Shown here in pieces: positions 21,021-29,304 of a DNA stretch of 64,000 bases (positions are counted from its first letter, which is position 1; the number at the start of each line of letters is the position of its first letter). The notes below the pieces were generated by a model. That model had not been told where the DNA came from. It worked only from the letters and a program-made list of their open reading frames with translations, and made no database searches. A program made the position numbers and the translations under genes. This DNA comes from Sandarakinorhabdus sp. (GTDB lineage Bacteria > Pseudomonadota > Alphaproteobacteria > Sphingomonadales > Sphingomonadaceae), in contig JAIMKW010000001.1 in the NCBI GenBank assembly GCA_020692215.1, positions 904,442 to 968,441 of the forward strand, in the 5' to 3' direction.

Positions 21021-21076
21021 TAACCTTCATTCCATCGCGAAAGCGGGCCGAAACAGGTTCCGGTAACCTTCATTCC
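21021..21076. repeat. 13-bp direct repeat pair upstream of lon
   Basis: TAACCTTCATTCC occurs at 21021-21033 and again at 21064-21076, 43 bases apart. The second copy overlaps the stop codon of the CaiB/BaiF gene. Both lie in the leader/promoter region of lon. Confidence 0.8.
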
Positions 21077-22185
21077 TGTGGATGAAGCGCGGTGCCGAGC
21101 TCTGGGGCGGGGCCTGGGGAGGCCGTTGCGGGCGTTTTCGAGAAGCGGGCCGGGTGACGGGCCACCCTCACCAGGCCCGCATCGCCCTGATCGACGGTGA
21201 TGATGCTGCCGTTGTGGGCAACCTGCGGATCGTCCAGAAGCTCGGTTCGGCTGTTGACGGTGCAGCCGACGGCACCGGCTGCCTTGAAACCCTGCATCAG
21301 CTCTGCGCGGGTTCGCTTCGCCACTTCGGCGCCCATGGCAGGAAGCAGTGTTGCAAGGTTCGTAAAGCGGCCGGCCATGCTTTCATATTCGGGTCTGGCC
21401 AGGGCCTCCGGGTAGCCGAGCGCTTCGCGCATCGCCTGGAACTCGCTGTCCTGGATTGCGGCCATGCTGACGAGGCCGTCTCTGGCAGGCCAGAGCCGGG
21501 TGAGGGTGCCATATTCGGGGAAAGGGTCTGCCGGATCGACGAAGGCGTGGTTGTACATGCTTTCGGGCCAGTTGAAGGCGATTGCGCTGTCCAGCATTGA
21601 AACATCCACTTTCTGGCCTTCGCCTGTGCGTTCCCGTGCGAACAGGCCTGCCGTGATGGCCTGTGCGGCGGTAAGCGCGGTGACCTTGTCGCACACGAGC
21701 GACTGCACCAAGCTGGGGTTGCCCTGGTTGTCGAGCTGGCAGGCAGCGATGCCGGATGCGGCCTGCACCACGGGATCATAGGCGCGGATGTTGGTGTAGG
21801 GGCCATCCTGCCCGAAGCCGGTGATGGAACACCAGATGAGGCGGGGGTTCAACGCGGCGCAGCGTTCATAGGGAAAGCCGAGCTTTTCCATGGTTCCGGG
21901 GCGGAAATTTTCGACCAGCACATCGGCCCATCGCACAAGCGCCTCGAAGCGATCGTGGTGGGCCGGGTCTTTCAGATCCAGCGTTTCGCCGCGCTTGCCG
22001 CGGTTCACGCTGATGAAGATGGCGGACATCAGCCCCTTGCGGGCACCGACCGAGCGGACCGGATCGCCTGCCGGGCTTTCCAGCTTGATGCATTCGGCGC
22101 CCTGGTCTGCCAGCCAGGCGGCTGCCATGGGGCCCGACACGATCTGGCTGAGATCAAGCACGCGGATTCCGGCCAGTGGTCCCAT
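21070..22185 (-). CDS. CaiB/BaiF family CoA-transferase
   Basis: 371-residue family III CoA-transferase, which moves CoA between carboxylic acids through mixed anhydride and thioester intermediates. It begins MGPLAGIRVLDLSQIVSGPM, the standard N-terminus. It shows the CoA-binding KLESPAGDPVR and NRGKRGETLDLK segments, and VRWADVLVENFRPGTMEKLG, followed by YERCAALNPRLIWCSITGFG; the catalytic aspartate is expected in the conserved downstream region. Of three tandem ATGs, the last (22185) has the best spacing (6 bases) to an AGGGAG ribosome-binding site. The substrate acid is unknown. It lies 82 bases downstream of the MFS symporter gene on the same strand, so uptake and activation of an organic acid is a reasonable inference. 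Confidence 0.9.
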   Translation of the reverse strand: MGPLAGIRVLDLSQIVSGPMAAAWLADQGAECIKLESPAGDPVRSVGARKGLMSAIFISVNRGKRGETLDLKDPAHHDRFEALVRWADVLVENFRPGTMEKLGFPYERCAALNPRLIWCSITGFGQDGPYTNIRAYDPVVQAASGIAACQLDNQGNPSLVQSLVCDKVTALTAAQAITAGLFARERTGEGQKVDVSMLDSAIAFNWPESMYNHAFVDPADPFPEYGTLTRLWPARDGLVSMAAIQDSEFQAMREALGYPEALARPEYESMAGRFTNLATLLPAMGAEVAKRTRAELMQGFKAAGAVGCTVNSRTELLDDPQVAHNGSIITVDQGDAGLVRVARHPARFSKTPATASPGPAPELGTALHPQE

Positions 22186-22267
22186 CATCATCTCCCTTGT
22201 TGCGGCGGCCAGCATGACAGGCGCAGCGCGCGGGCCAAGCTGGCGGTTAGGGGAGACAGGGGGAACC

Positions 22268-23854
22268 CTAGAAGTTGATATCGCGGCCGCGGGTTTCGGG
22301 CAGCCAGATGGCGGTGACGACAAAGGCCATTGCGACCACGGCCACCGTGTACCAGAGGCCGGCGAAAGGATTGCCGGTGTTCACCACGATCAACTGCTGG
22401 ATGAAAGGCAGGAACCCGCCGAAATAGCCGGTGCCGATATGGTAGGGCACCGACATCGAAGTGTAGCGGACGCGGGACGGGAACAGCTCTACCAGAATGG
22501 CTGCGACCTGGCCGTAGGTCATCGCCGAGAGCGCGACCATGGCAAAGACGGCCAGGATGATCTTCCAGCGCTGTTTTTCGGCCGGGTTGGCCTTTTCAGG
22601 GTAGCCCGCGGCCTTCAGCGCATCGGTGAAGGATTGTTGATCGAACCCTTCCACGCGGGTGCCGCCGACGACCAGGGCGACTTCGGGGGCATCCACCTTG
22701 GAGTAGGCGACGCCGCGCTTGGTGAGGTAGCCCAGCGCCTTTGCACAGGGCTCTGTCTGCGTGCGGGAGAAGACCGAGAAATCGCATTCGGGCAGTTCGA
22801 GGACGACCGGGTTCTGCGCCGTGGCGCGGGCCAGCGCCGGGTTTGCGCCGTTTGCCATCAGGTGGAACAGCGGAAAGATCAGCAGCATCGAAAGCCCATA
22901 GCCGATGAGCAGCAGCTTCTTGCGGCCGATCCTGTCGGACAGCATACCGAAACCAACATAGAAGGGGGCTGCCACCAGCGCGCCGGCGGCGAGATACATC
23001 AGCGCCTCGCGCTCGCCCACGCCAGCGGTGCCGGTAAGGAAATAGAGCGTTCCGAACTGCGAAGTGTAGTAGATGACCGTGAGGCCCGCCGCGACGCCGA
23101 ACAGGGCGACGAGCACATTGCCGACATTCTTCCTGTCGGAAAAGGCATCGAAGATCGGGTTTTTGGACGTGGTGCCGGCTGCCTTCATCTTCTGGAAAAC
23201 CGGGCTCTCGGACAGTTTCATTCGGATGTAGATGCTGATGGCCAGCATCACGATGGAGAGCAGGAAGGGCACGCGCCAGCCCCAGGCTTCGAACTGTTCC
23301 TCGGTCATCACTGCGCGGGTGGCGAGCACCACGACGAGGCACAGAAGGAAGCCGCCGACGACGGAGATCTGGATCCAGCTGGTATATTCGCCGCGGCGCT
23401 TGCGCGGCGCATGTTCGCCCACATAGATGGCCGCGCCGCCATATTCGCCGCCCAGCGCCAGGCCCTGCAGCAGGCGCAGGCCGACAAGAAGGGCAGGGGC
23501 CCACAGGCCGGCCTGCGCATAGGTGGGGAGCATGCCGATGGCGGCAGTGGCGCTGCCCATCAGCGTGATGGTGACGAGGAAGGTGTATTTGCGGCCGATG
23601 CGATCGCCATAATGGCCGAAGATCATGGCGCCGAGCGGGCGGACGCCGAAGCCCGCGCCGAAGGTGGCAAGGCTGGCGAGCGTGGCCGCGGTGGGATTGT
23701 CGATCGGGAAAAAGAGCTTGCCGATGAGGGCGGCGAGGATGCCGTAGAGGAAGAAATCATACCATTCGAACACGGTGCCCAGCGACGAAGCCGTGATGAC
23801 GAGCCGGTCGCGTTTGATGTCGATCGGCGGTTCTTCCGTGCTGCTCTTGTCCAT
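22268..23854 (-). CDS. MFS metabolite:H+ symporter (MHS family)
   Basis: 528-residue twelve-helix transporter of the MHS branch of the major facilitator superfamily (ProP/ShiA/KgtP relatives). The signature FEWYDFFLYGILAALIGKLFF opens the first helix, and the conserved loop 2-3 motif is GHYGDRIGRKYTF. Loop 8-9 carries LSDRIGRKKLLLIG. A hydrophilic insertion of about 80 residues (about 350-435) between helices 9 and 10 is longer than in ProP and is seen in a subset of family members. It probably takes up an organic acid with protons. It is co-oriented with and upstream of the CoA-transferase gene. Confidence 0.9.
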   Translation of the reverse strand: MDKSSTEEPPIDIKRDRLVITASSLGTVFEWYDFFLYGILAALIGKLFFPIDNPTAATLASLATFGAGFGVRPLGAMIFGHYGDRIGRKYTFLVTITLMGSATAAIGMLPTYAQAGLWAPALLVGLRLLQGLALGGEYGGAAIYVGEHAPRKRRGEYTSWIQISVVGGFLLCLVVVLATRAVMTEEQFEAWGWRVPFLLSIVMLAISIYIRMKLSESPVFQKMKAAGTTSKNPIFDAFSDRKNVGNVLVALFGVAAGLTVIYYTSQFGTLYFLTGTAGVGEREALMYLAAGALVAAPFYVGFGMLSDRIGRKKLLLIGYGLSMLLIFPLFHLMANGANPALARATAQNPVVLELPECDFSVFSRTQTEPCAKALGYLTKRGVAYSKVDAPEVALVVGGTRVEGFDQQSFTDALKAAGYPEKANPAEKQRWKIILAVFAMVALSAMTYGQVAAILVELFPSRVRYTSMSVPYHIGTGYFGGFLPFIQQLIVVNTGNPFAGLWYTVAVVAMAFVVTAIWLPETRGRDINF

Positions 23855-24072
23855 CTGATCCCCCGGCGGTCTTGCGTCGCGTTTCGGCGGTGGAATGCGG
23901 GCTTTGCGGTGCGGCTGTCAACCGGCGAGGATGGGCCGGCGAGCGTTGTTTTGCGGGCGGACGGCCGAAACGCATGAGGTGCCATTTCCGCAATTGGCTT
24001 GCCCGGCGGGGGCAGAATTGGCAATTGCGCAATCTGGCGCCGGTTCCAAGGCGGGGATGATATGGGGGTTGC

Positions 24073-25962
24073 GTGGCCGATCTGTTCGTCAGCTACAAAT
24101 CGGAAGACCGGGCGCGGGTAAAGCCGCTGGTCGACGCGTTGCAGGCCGATGGCCTGAGTGTCTGGTGGGATGCGCAGATCGAGGGTGGGGCCGGGTGGCG
24201 GCAGCGCATCGAGCAGGAGCTTGGCGCGGCGCGATGCGTGCTGGTGGCCTGGACGAAGCGGAGCGCAGGGCCCGAGGGCGAGTTCGTCCATGACGAGGCG
24301 ACGCGGGCCAAGCGGCGGGGCGTCTATCTTCCGGTGCTGCTGGAGAAGGTGGAGCTGCCGCTGGGCTTCGGCGAGAAGCAGGCGCTGCCGCTGACGGGCT
24401 GGAAGGGCGACCGGGCTGACGCGCGCTACCAGGGGGTGCTGGCGGCGGCGCGTGCGGTCGTGTCGAGGACGCCCCTGCCTGTCCCTGGGCGGTCTGCCGG
24501 GCCGCCGCTTGGCCGGAGGGCGGTGATTGGGGGCGGCGTTGCGCTGGGGGCGGCGGCGCTTGGCGGGGCGGGGTGGTATTTCCTGCGGCCGGGGGCGGCC
24601 GAGGCGAAGGCCGAGAGCATTGCGGTGCTGCCGTTCGCAAACCTGTCGGGTGATCCTGGGCAGGCGTGGTTCTCGGATGGGATTGCCGAGGAGCTTCGCA
24701 GTGCGCTGACGCGGATTGCGGGGCTGCAGGTGGCGGCGCGGACATCTTCGGAACTGGTGCGCGATGCGGATGTGAAGGAGGCGGCCGAGAAGCTGGGGGT
24801 GGCGCATGTGCTGACCGGCAGCGTGCGCAAGGGCGGCGGTACGATCCGGGTGTCGTCACAGCTGGCCAATGGAGAGAGTGGCCTCGAGGAGTGGTCGCAG
24901 AGCTATGACCGGCCCGAGGGCGATGCGCTGGTGGTGCAGACGAGCATTGCCGAGAGCGTTGCCAATGCCTTGAGCCTGACGCTGGGCAAGGCGGCGGCAA
25001 TGCTGGGGGGCACGAAGAACCCGGTTGCCTATGAGGCCTATCTCAGGGGTGTCGCCAACAGGGAAAGCGGCGAGGCTGGACTTCAGGCGCGTCTTGCAGC
25101 CTTCGACGCCGCCGTTGCGGCAGACCCCGGCTTCGCAATGGCCCATGCTGCAAGGGTTCCGATTCTTATCGATCTCTCCGGTTACCGACCAGCTTTGGCC
25201 GGCAATTTTTATCTGCAGGCAGACGAGGCTGCGAAGCGCGCGGTCGCGCTGGAGCCGCGCTTGCCGTTCGCCCATGCGGTCCTGGGGCTTAGCCGGCAGA
25301 GCTATCTGGATATTCCTGGCACGGACGCTGCCTTTCGGAAGGCGCTCGCGCTCCCCGGGGTGGGCAGCCGCGAACTTTCCTATGTGGGCATGTGGCCGCT
25401 GTACATGGGGCGGGCGGACGAGGGGTTTGCGCTTTTGGACAAGGCGGTGCAGCTGGATCCCTTGAGCCCGGTCCGGCAGAGAGCCCGCATCGCTGGTCTT
25501 GTTGTTGCGCGGCGCTATGGTGAAGCGGTGGACGCCATCAGATCCTATGATGCCAGCCATCCCGACCAACTGTTCAGAGAGTTCCGCCCAGTTGAGGATA
25601 CGATGGCGTATCTGTGGGCCGGGGACCTGACGACCGCGCGCGCATCGGCAGCGAAGTTGCCAACGGACTGGCTAAGATACACGTATCTGTCGGTGATCGA
25701 TGCGAAGCTGGGCGACCGGGTCCGGTCCGACAAGGCACTTGCCGCGCTGAAGGCGATAGATGACGAAAGTTTGCACTATCAGTTTGCCACAATCCACGCT
25801 GTGAGGGGCGAGACCGGTCTGGTGTTCGAGCATCTCGACAAGGCGGTGGCCATGCGGGACCCTGGGCTTATCGGACTCCGTTTCGATTCCTCATTCGACA
25901 GCCTTCGCAAGGACCCGCGCTATGCGGCGATCGAGGCGCGGGTGGGGTTCCCGGCGGTCTGA
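24073..25962 (+). CDS. TIR domain - membrane anchor - TolB/FlgO-like - TPR protein
   Basis: 629-residue multidomain protein. Residues 1-130 form a TIR domain (ADLFVSYKSEDRARVKPLVD, WWDAQIEGGAGWR). Glu75 in FVHDEA aligns with the catalytic glutamate region of NAD-cleaving TIRs (SARM1 WVHKE), so NADase activity is possible. A single membrane segment lies at about 150-170. After it comes a domain starting SIAVLPFANLSGDPGQAWFSDG (about 182-290), known from bacterial adenylate cyclase- and CadC-linked proteins and resembling TolB-N/FlgO. The rest (about 325-620) is helical TPR-like repeats. GTG start with G-rich upstream bases. It is probably a signalling or stress sensor; a defence role is possible but unsupported by neighbours. 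Confidence 0.85.
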   Translation: MADLFVSYKSEDRARVKPLVDALQADGLSVWWDAQIEGGAGWRQRIEQELGAARCVLVAWTKRSAGPEGEFVHDEATRAKRRGVYLPVLLEKVELPLGFGEKQALPLTGWKGDRADARYQGVLAAARAVVSRTPLPVPGRSAGPPLGRRAVIGGGVALGAAALGGAGWYFLRPGAAEAKAESIAVLPFANLSGDPGQAWFSDGIAEELRSALTRIAGLQVAARTSSELVRDADVKEAAEKLGVAHVLTGSVRKGGGTIRVSSQLANGESGLEEWSQSYDRPEGDALVVQTSIAESVANALSLTLGKAAAMLGGTKNPVAYEAYLRGVANRESGEAGLQARLAAFDAAVAADPGFAMAHAARVPILIDLSGYRPALAGNFYLQADEAAKRAVALEPRLPFAHAVLGLSRQSYLDIPGTDAAFRKALALPGVGSRELSYVGMWPLYMGRADEGFALLDKAVQLDPLSPVRQRARIAGLVVARRYGEAVDAIRSYDASHPDQLFREFRPVEDTMAYLWAGDLTTARASAAKLPTDWLRYTYLSVIDAKLGDRVRSDKALAALKAIDDESLHYQFATIHAVRGETGLVFEHLDKAVAMRDPGLIGLRFDSSFDSLRKDPRYAAIEARVGFPAV

Positions 25963-25966
25963 GGCT

Positions 25967-26365
25967 TCAGGCGACGAGCTGCCAGACCACGACGCCGAGG
26001 CTGCCGAACAGCGCGATGGCGGTGGCGAGGAGGCTGATCATGAAGCCGGTGCTGCGTTTTTCGGCGGCCTGCGCATAGCCCTGCACATAGAGGATGCGCC
26101 CCACTGCCCAGACGAGGGCGAGGATGCCGGCCCACATATCGGACACGATGATCGCAAACAGCCAGAGCGAGGGCAGGAACTGGGGCAGCGCTTCCAGCGT
26201 GTTCTGGTGGGCGCGCCAGATGCGGTTGAAGGCATCCGAGCCGGACGTGTCGGGATAATCGACCCCATGCGCCTTGCGTGCTTTCCCGACGACGATGCCG
26301 GTCCAGATGTAGATGAGGATGACGAGACCGGTTCCAAGGGCGGCGAAGGGGTAGGCGAAATCCAT
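25967..26365 (-). CDS. MAPEG family membrane protein
   Basis: 132-residue inner-membrane protein with four membrane segments (about 5-25, 65-85, 85-98 and 110-130). It fits the MAPEG family (membrane-associated eicosanoid/glutathione metabolism) by size and by the FNRIWRAHQNTLEALPQFLP segment, which carries the conserved Arg, Asn and Glu of the glutathione-binding loop, and by GRILYVQGY. Bacterial members are trimeric and often have glutathione transferase activity; the substrate is unknown. It is convergent with the TIR gene (4 bases between stop codons) and downstream of the sphingolipid operon on the same strand. Confidence 0.85.
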   Translation of the reverse strand: MDFAYPFAALGTGLVILIYIWTGIVVGKARKAHGVDYPDTSGSDAFNRIWRAHQNTLEALPQFLPSLWLFAIIVSDMWAGILALVWAVGRILYVQGYAQAAEKRSTGFMISLLATAIALFGSLGVVVWQLVA

Positions 26366-26439
26366 TTGGGATCCTTGCTGTGAAGAGGAGCGTTACCGCG
26401 GCGAGATGCCCAGCCTGCGCCGGCACTCCATGATCCTGA

Positions 26440-27648
26440 TCAGGCGGCTTGTGCGGTTGGCAGGCTTTCGCGGGCGGCTATGAAGCGGCTGATGATGGTG
26501 TCCACATCGTCCAGCGTGTGCGCGGCCGAAAGCGAGCAGCGCAGCAGGTAGATGCCGGCCGGCGTGGCGGGTGGGCGGCTCATGTTGCAGTAGATGCCCT
26601 GTTCGATCAGCTGGTGCCACATGGCGACCGTGCTGATCTGATCGGGCAGGAGCACGGCGATGATGGCGCTTTCGGGCGTTTCGGTCGCCATGCGGAAGCC
26701 GGCCGCCTTGAGGCCTGCGTGGAGTTTGCGCGAAACCGCCCAAAGGTTTTCGCGCTTGGCTTTTGCGCCCATCAGCTTGCGGATGCTGGCCTCGGCTGTT
26801 GCAGCGACGGCAGGAGGGAGCGAGGCGGTGAAACGATAGGGATTGCACACCAGCCGCAGGATTTCGAACTTGGGGTGGTTGGAGACAGCGAAGCCGCCGA
26901 CCGTGCCGACCGATTTCGAGAAAGTGCCAACGACGAAATCGACTTCGGCCTCCAGCCCCTGTTCTTCATAGACGCCGCGCCCGTTGGGGCCGAAGAACCC
27001 CATGGCATGGGCTTCATCCACCAGGGTCATTGCGCCGTGCTTCTTTGCAACGGCTACCAGTTCGGTTAGCGGAGCGACATCGCCCAGCATGGAATAGACA
27101 CCTTCGAGGATCACGAGTTTGCCGGCCTCTGCGGGCAGGCGGCCGAGGCGTTTGTCCAGATCGTCGGTATTATTATGGCGAAATCGAACCACTTCGGCAT
27201 TACCGAGCTTGCAGCCATCATAGATGCTGGCGTGGCTGTCGGCATCGAGGATGATGTAATCGCCCTTGCCGGCAAGCGTGGAGACCATGCCGAGATTGGC
27301 CTGATAGCCTGTGCTGAAGACGATCGCCGAGCTGGTGCCGTAGAAATCCTTCAACGCCTGTTCGACGCCGATATGGGGCGCGAAGGTGCCGTTCAGAACC
27401 CGGCTTCCAGTGGAGCCTGCCCCGAAGGCATCGAGCGCCTTGTGGCCTGCGGCGATGACATCTTCATCGAAGGTCATCCCCATATAATTGTAGGTGCCGA
27501 CCAAAATGGTTTCGCGTCCGTTGATAATTGCGCGTGTGGGCGAGAGCACCCTATCCATCACCACACCGAAGGGATCGCGCACACCGGTGGCGATCAGCCC
27601 CGAATGTTCGGCGATGACGGGATCGAACTTTGAAAGCAGGTCGGTCAT
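26440..27648 (-). CDS. spt: Serine palmitoyltransferase
   Basis: 402-residue PLP enzyme of the alpha-oxoamine synthase family that condenses L-serine with palmitoyl-CoA (or acyl-ACP) to 3-oxosphinganine, the first sphingolipid step. His139, Asp211, His214, the PLP lysine Lys245 (GTFSKSVGTVGG), Arg358 and Arg370 sit exactly 20 residues before the known His159, Asp231, His234, Lys265, Arg378 and Arg390 of the soluble Sphingomonas paucimobilis enzyme. That makes SPT, rather than KBL, AONS or ALAS, the best call. It is soluble, with no membrane segment. The start lies 6 bases after the acyl carrier protein stop, in one operon. Confidence 0.93.
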   Translation of the reverse strand: MTDLLSKFDPVIAEHSGLIATGVRDPFGVVMDRVLSPTRAIINGRETILVGTYNYMGMTFDEDVIAAGHKALDAFGAGSTGSRVLNGTFAPHIGVEQALKDFYGTSSAIVFSTGYQANLGMVSTLAGKGDYIILDADSHASIYDGCKLGNAEVVRFRHNNTDDLDKRLGRLPAEAGKLVILEGVYSMLGDVAPLTELVAVAKKHGAMTLVDEAHAMGFFGPNGRGVYEEQGLEAEVDFVVGTFSKSVGTVGGFAVSNHPKFEILRLVCNPYRFTASLPPAVAATAEASIRKLMGAKAKRENLWAVSRKLHAGLKAAGFRMATETPESAIIAVLLPDQISTVAMWHQLIEQGIYCNMSRPPATPAGIYLLRCSLSAAHTLDDVDTIISRFIAARESLPTAQAA

Positions 27649-27654
27649 CCGTGC

Positions 27655-27894
27655 TCAGCCTTTCAGCTTCAGGACTGCATCGGCAAGCTGGCCGATGGTT
27701 TCGAGATCGGGGAGGATATTGAGCGGCATGTTGATATCCCACTCGTCCTCGATGTTGGCGACGAGATCCATCACGGTCAGCGAATCCAGCTCCAGATCGT
27801 TGGCAAAGCTGGTGGTTTCGCTGAGAGCGACGCCCTTCTTGTTGAAGGGCTCGATGAGCTCGAGGAGGCGGGCGAAGGTCTGCGTGCGGTCCAT
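27655..27894 (-). CDS. Acyl carrier protein of the sphingolipid operon
   Basis: 79-residue acidic carrier protein. The phosphopantetheine attachment site is Ser38 in LELDSLTVMDL. It is a specialised ACP, encoded directly ahead of spt rather than in a fab cluster; by analogy with the Caulobacter ceramide cluster it probably delivers the acyl group to serine palmitoyltransferase. Four in-frame ATGs are present (27909, 27906, 27897, 27894); the last has a GGAG ribosome-binding site at 6 bases and is preferred. Confidence 0.88.
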   Translation of the reverse strand: MDRTQTFARLLELIEPFNKKGVALSETTSFANDLELDSLTVMDLVANIEDEWDINMPLNILPDLETIGQLADAVLKLKG

Positions 27895-27957
27895 CATGGG
27901 CTCCATCATATCGTGGCGGTGGCGCTTGTCATGCGATTGTGGCGGAAAGCGGGACAG

Positions 27958-28350
27958 CTAGGGCATCCGGCGCTGCAGAAGCGGGATGAGCGCGAACAAG
28001 AGCTGGCCTGCAAGGCCCAGCGTGCCGCCCCGGGATGCGAGGCCCGCCTGAAAGGTGGCAAGCGTGCCGCCCAGCACAAGGCCCAGCGCCAGTTCGGCCG
28101 CGATCAGCAGTGCAAAGGCGGTTGCGCCCATGAGCGTTCGGGAAGCAAGGTGGGAAGGAACCTTGATGCGGCGAAGAATGGCGCGGCAGATGAACCGGGA
28201 TGCGACCAGCATGACGGGAAGTTCCAGGGCCACCGCTGCGGTTTCGCCCAGCCGAGGTACGAGGGCCAGCGTGCGGATCGTACCCAGCACAGAGCCCAGT
28301 GCGAAAACGGCGAGGCAATAGACGATCCCGGCGCGTATCGCGGCGATCAT
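27958..28350 (-). CDS. Small membrane protein of the sphingolipid operon, unknown function
   Basis: 130-residue inner-membrane protein with about four hydrophobic segments (5-22, 38-55, 72-92 and 105-122) and arginine-rich loops (CRAILRRIKVPSHLASRTLMG). No known domain is recognised. Its ATG overlaps the stop of the upstream reductase gene in an ATGA arrangement, so it is translationally coupled to a ceramide-pathway enzyme, with the ACP and spt genes just downstream. A role in organising or moving sphingolipid intermediates at the membrane is an inference from position alone. Confidence 0.8.
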   Translation of the reverse strand: MIAAIRAGIVYCLAVFALGSVLGTIRTLALVPRLGETAAVALELPVMLVASRFICRAILRRIKVPSHLASRTLMGATAFALLIAAELALGLVLGGTLATFQAGLASRGGTLGLAGQLLFALIPLLQRRMP

Positions 28351-29270
28351 GCCATCCAGCCTGCTTCGCGGTACCAGCGCGCGGTTTCGGCCATCCCCTC
28401 GGCAAGGGCGGTGTGCGGCTGCCATATGCCGAGCGAACGCAGCGGCGCGCTGTCGGCTGTCCAATCGGGGTGGGCGAGGTAGCGTGCGCGATCGAAGCTG
28501 AGCTTGGGAAGCCGTCCGAGGGTGCGGGAAATGGCTGTGTCGACCGCTGCGCCGATTGAGAGTGCGGGGCCCGGAACCGGAAAGCTGGCCATCCGCGTGC
28601 CGAGCGCTGTGGCGATGGCGCGGGCGATTTCGGCCTGGGCATAGCCGCCGCTGCCATCGTCGATCTCGAATATGGCGCCGCCTGCGCTGGCCGGGCCGTG
28701 CAGATCTTCGGCCAGCGCCACAAGGGCCTTTGCCAGATCAGGGCCGTAGATCATGCTGGCGCGTGCGCCAGCGGGAAGCGGCACGAGGCCGGCGCGCACC
28801 GCCTTGAACAGGGCCAGGAATTCGGTATCGCCTGGGCCATAGACAGCAGGGGGCCTCACGATGGCGAGCGGGCCGGCCGCGCCGCGGGCGATGTGTTCGG
28901 CCTGCAGCTTGCTGGTGCCATAAAGGCTCAGCTGCGGTTCGCGCGCGGAAAGCGAAGAGACATGGACCATGGGGCGCCCCCCCGCGGCCTGGCGGACATG
29001 GGCCGTGCCCAGCACATTGCCGGTTTCGAAGCCGGCCCGGTCGTTCGCGTTGGTGATTCCGGCGATGTGGATGACGGCGTCTGCCCCTTGCATCAGCCGG
29101 GCGAGCGCCGGGATATCGGTGAGGCTGCCTTCGACCCACTCCACCCCTTCGCGCGGGGGCTGGGGCCTGCGGGTCAGGGCACGGATGGTATGGCCGCGCG
29201 AGAGCGCTTCGGCCAGAGTGTGGCCGCCGACGAATCCGGTGCCCCCGGTGATGGCCAGTGTGCGCGGCAT
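28347..29270 (-). CDS. cerR: NAD-dependent epimerase/dehydratase-type reductase, candidate ceramide reductase
   Basis: 307-residue extended SDR. The nucleotide motif is ITGGTGFVGG at the N-terminus; the catalytic Ser lies in HVSSLSA and the Tyr-Lys pair in YGTSK. VRPPAVYGPGD is the usual epimerase-family segment. In Caulobacter an NAD-dependent epimerase-like protein (CerR) next to spt and an acyl carrier protein reduces the 3-oxo group during bacterial ceramide synthesis. This gene has the same neighbours, so the same role is likely but inferred. It is the first gene of the operon and is divergent from rsmE with only 34 bases between start codons. Confidence 0.8.
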   Translation of the reverse strand: MPRTLAITGGTGFVGGHTLAEALSRGHTIRALTRRPQPPREGVEWVEGSLTDIPALARLMQGADAVIHIAGITNANDRAGFETGNVLGTAHVRQAAGGRPMVHVSSLSAREPQLSLYGTSKLQAEHIARGAAGPLAIVRPPAVYGPGDTEFLALFKAVRAGLVPLPAGARASMIYGPDLAKALVALAEDLHGPASAGGAIFEIDDGSGGYAQAEIARAIATALGTRMASFPVPGPALSIGAAVDTAISRTLGRLPKLSFDRARYLAHPDWTADSAPLRSLGIWQPHTALAEGMAETARWYREAGWMA

Positions 29271-29304
29271 TTCCTCTCCTTAGCCAAGCTGCTAGCGGCT
29301 TTCC

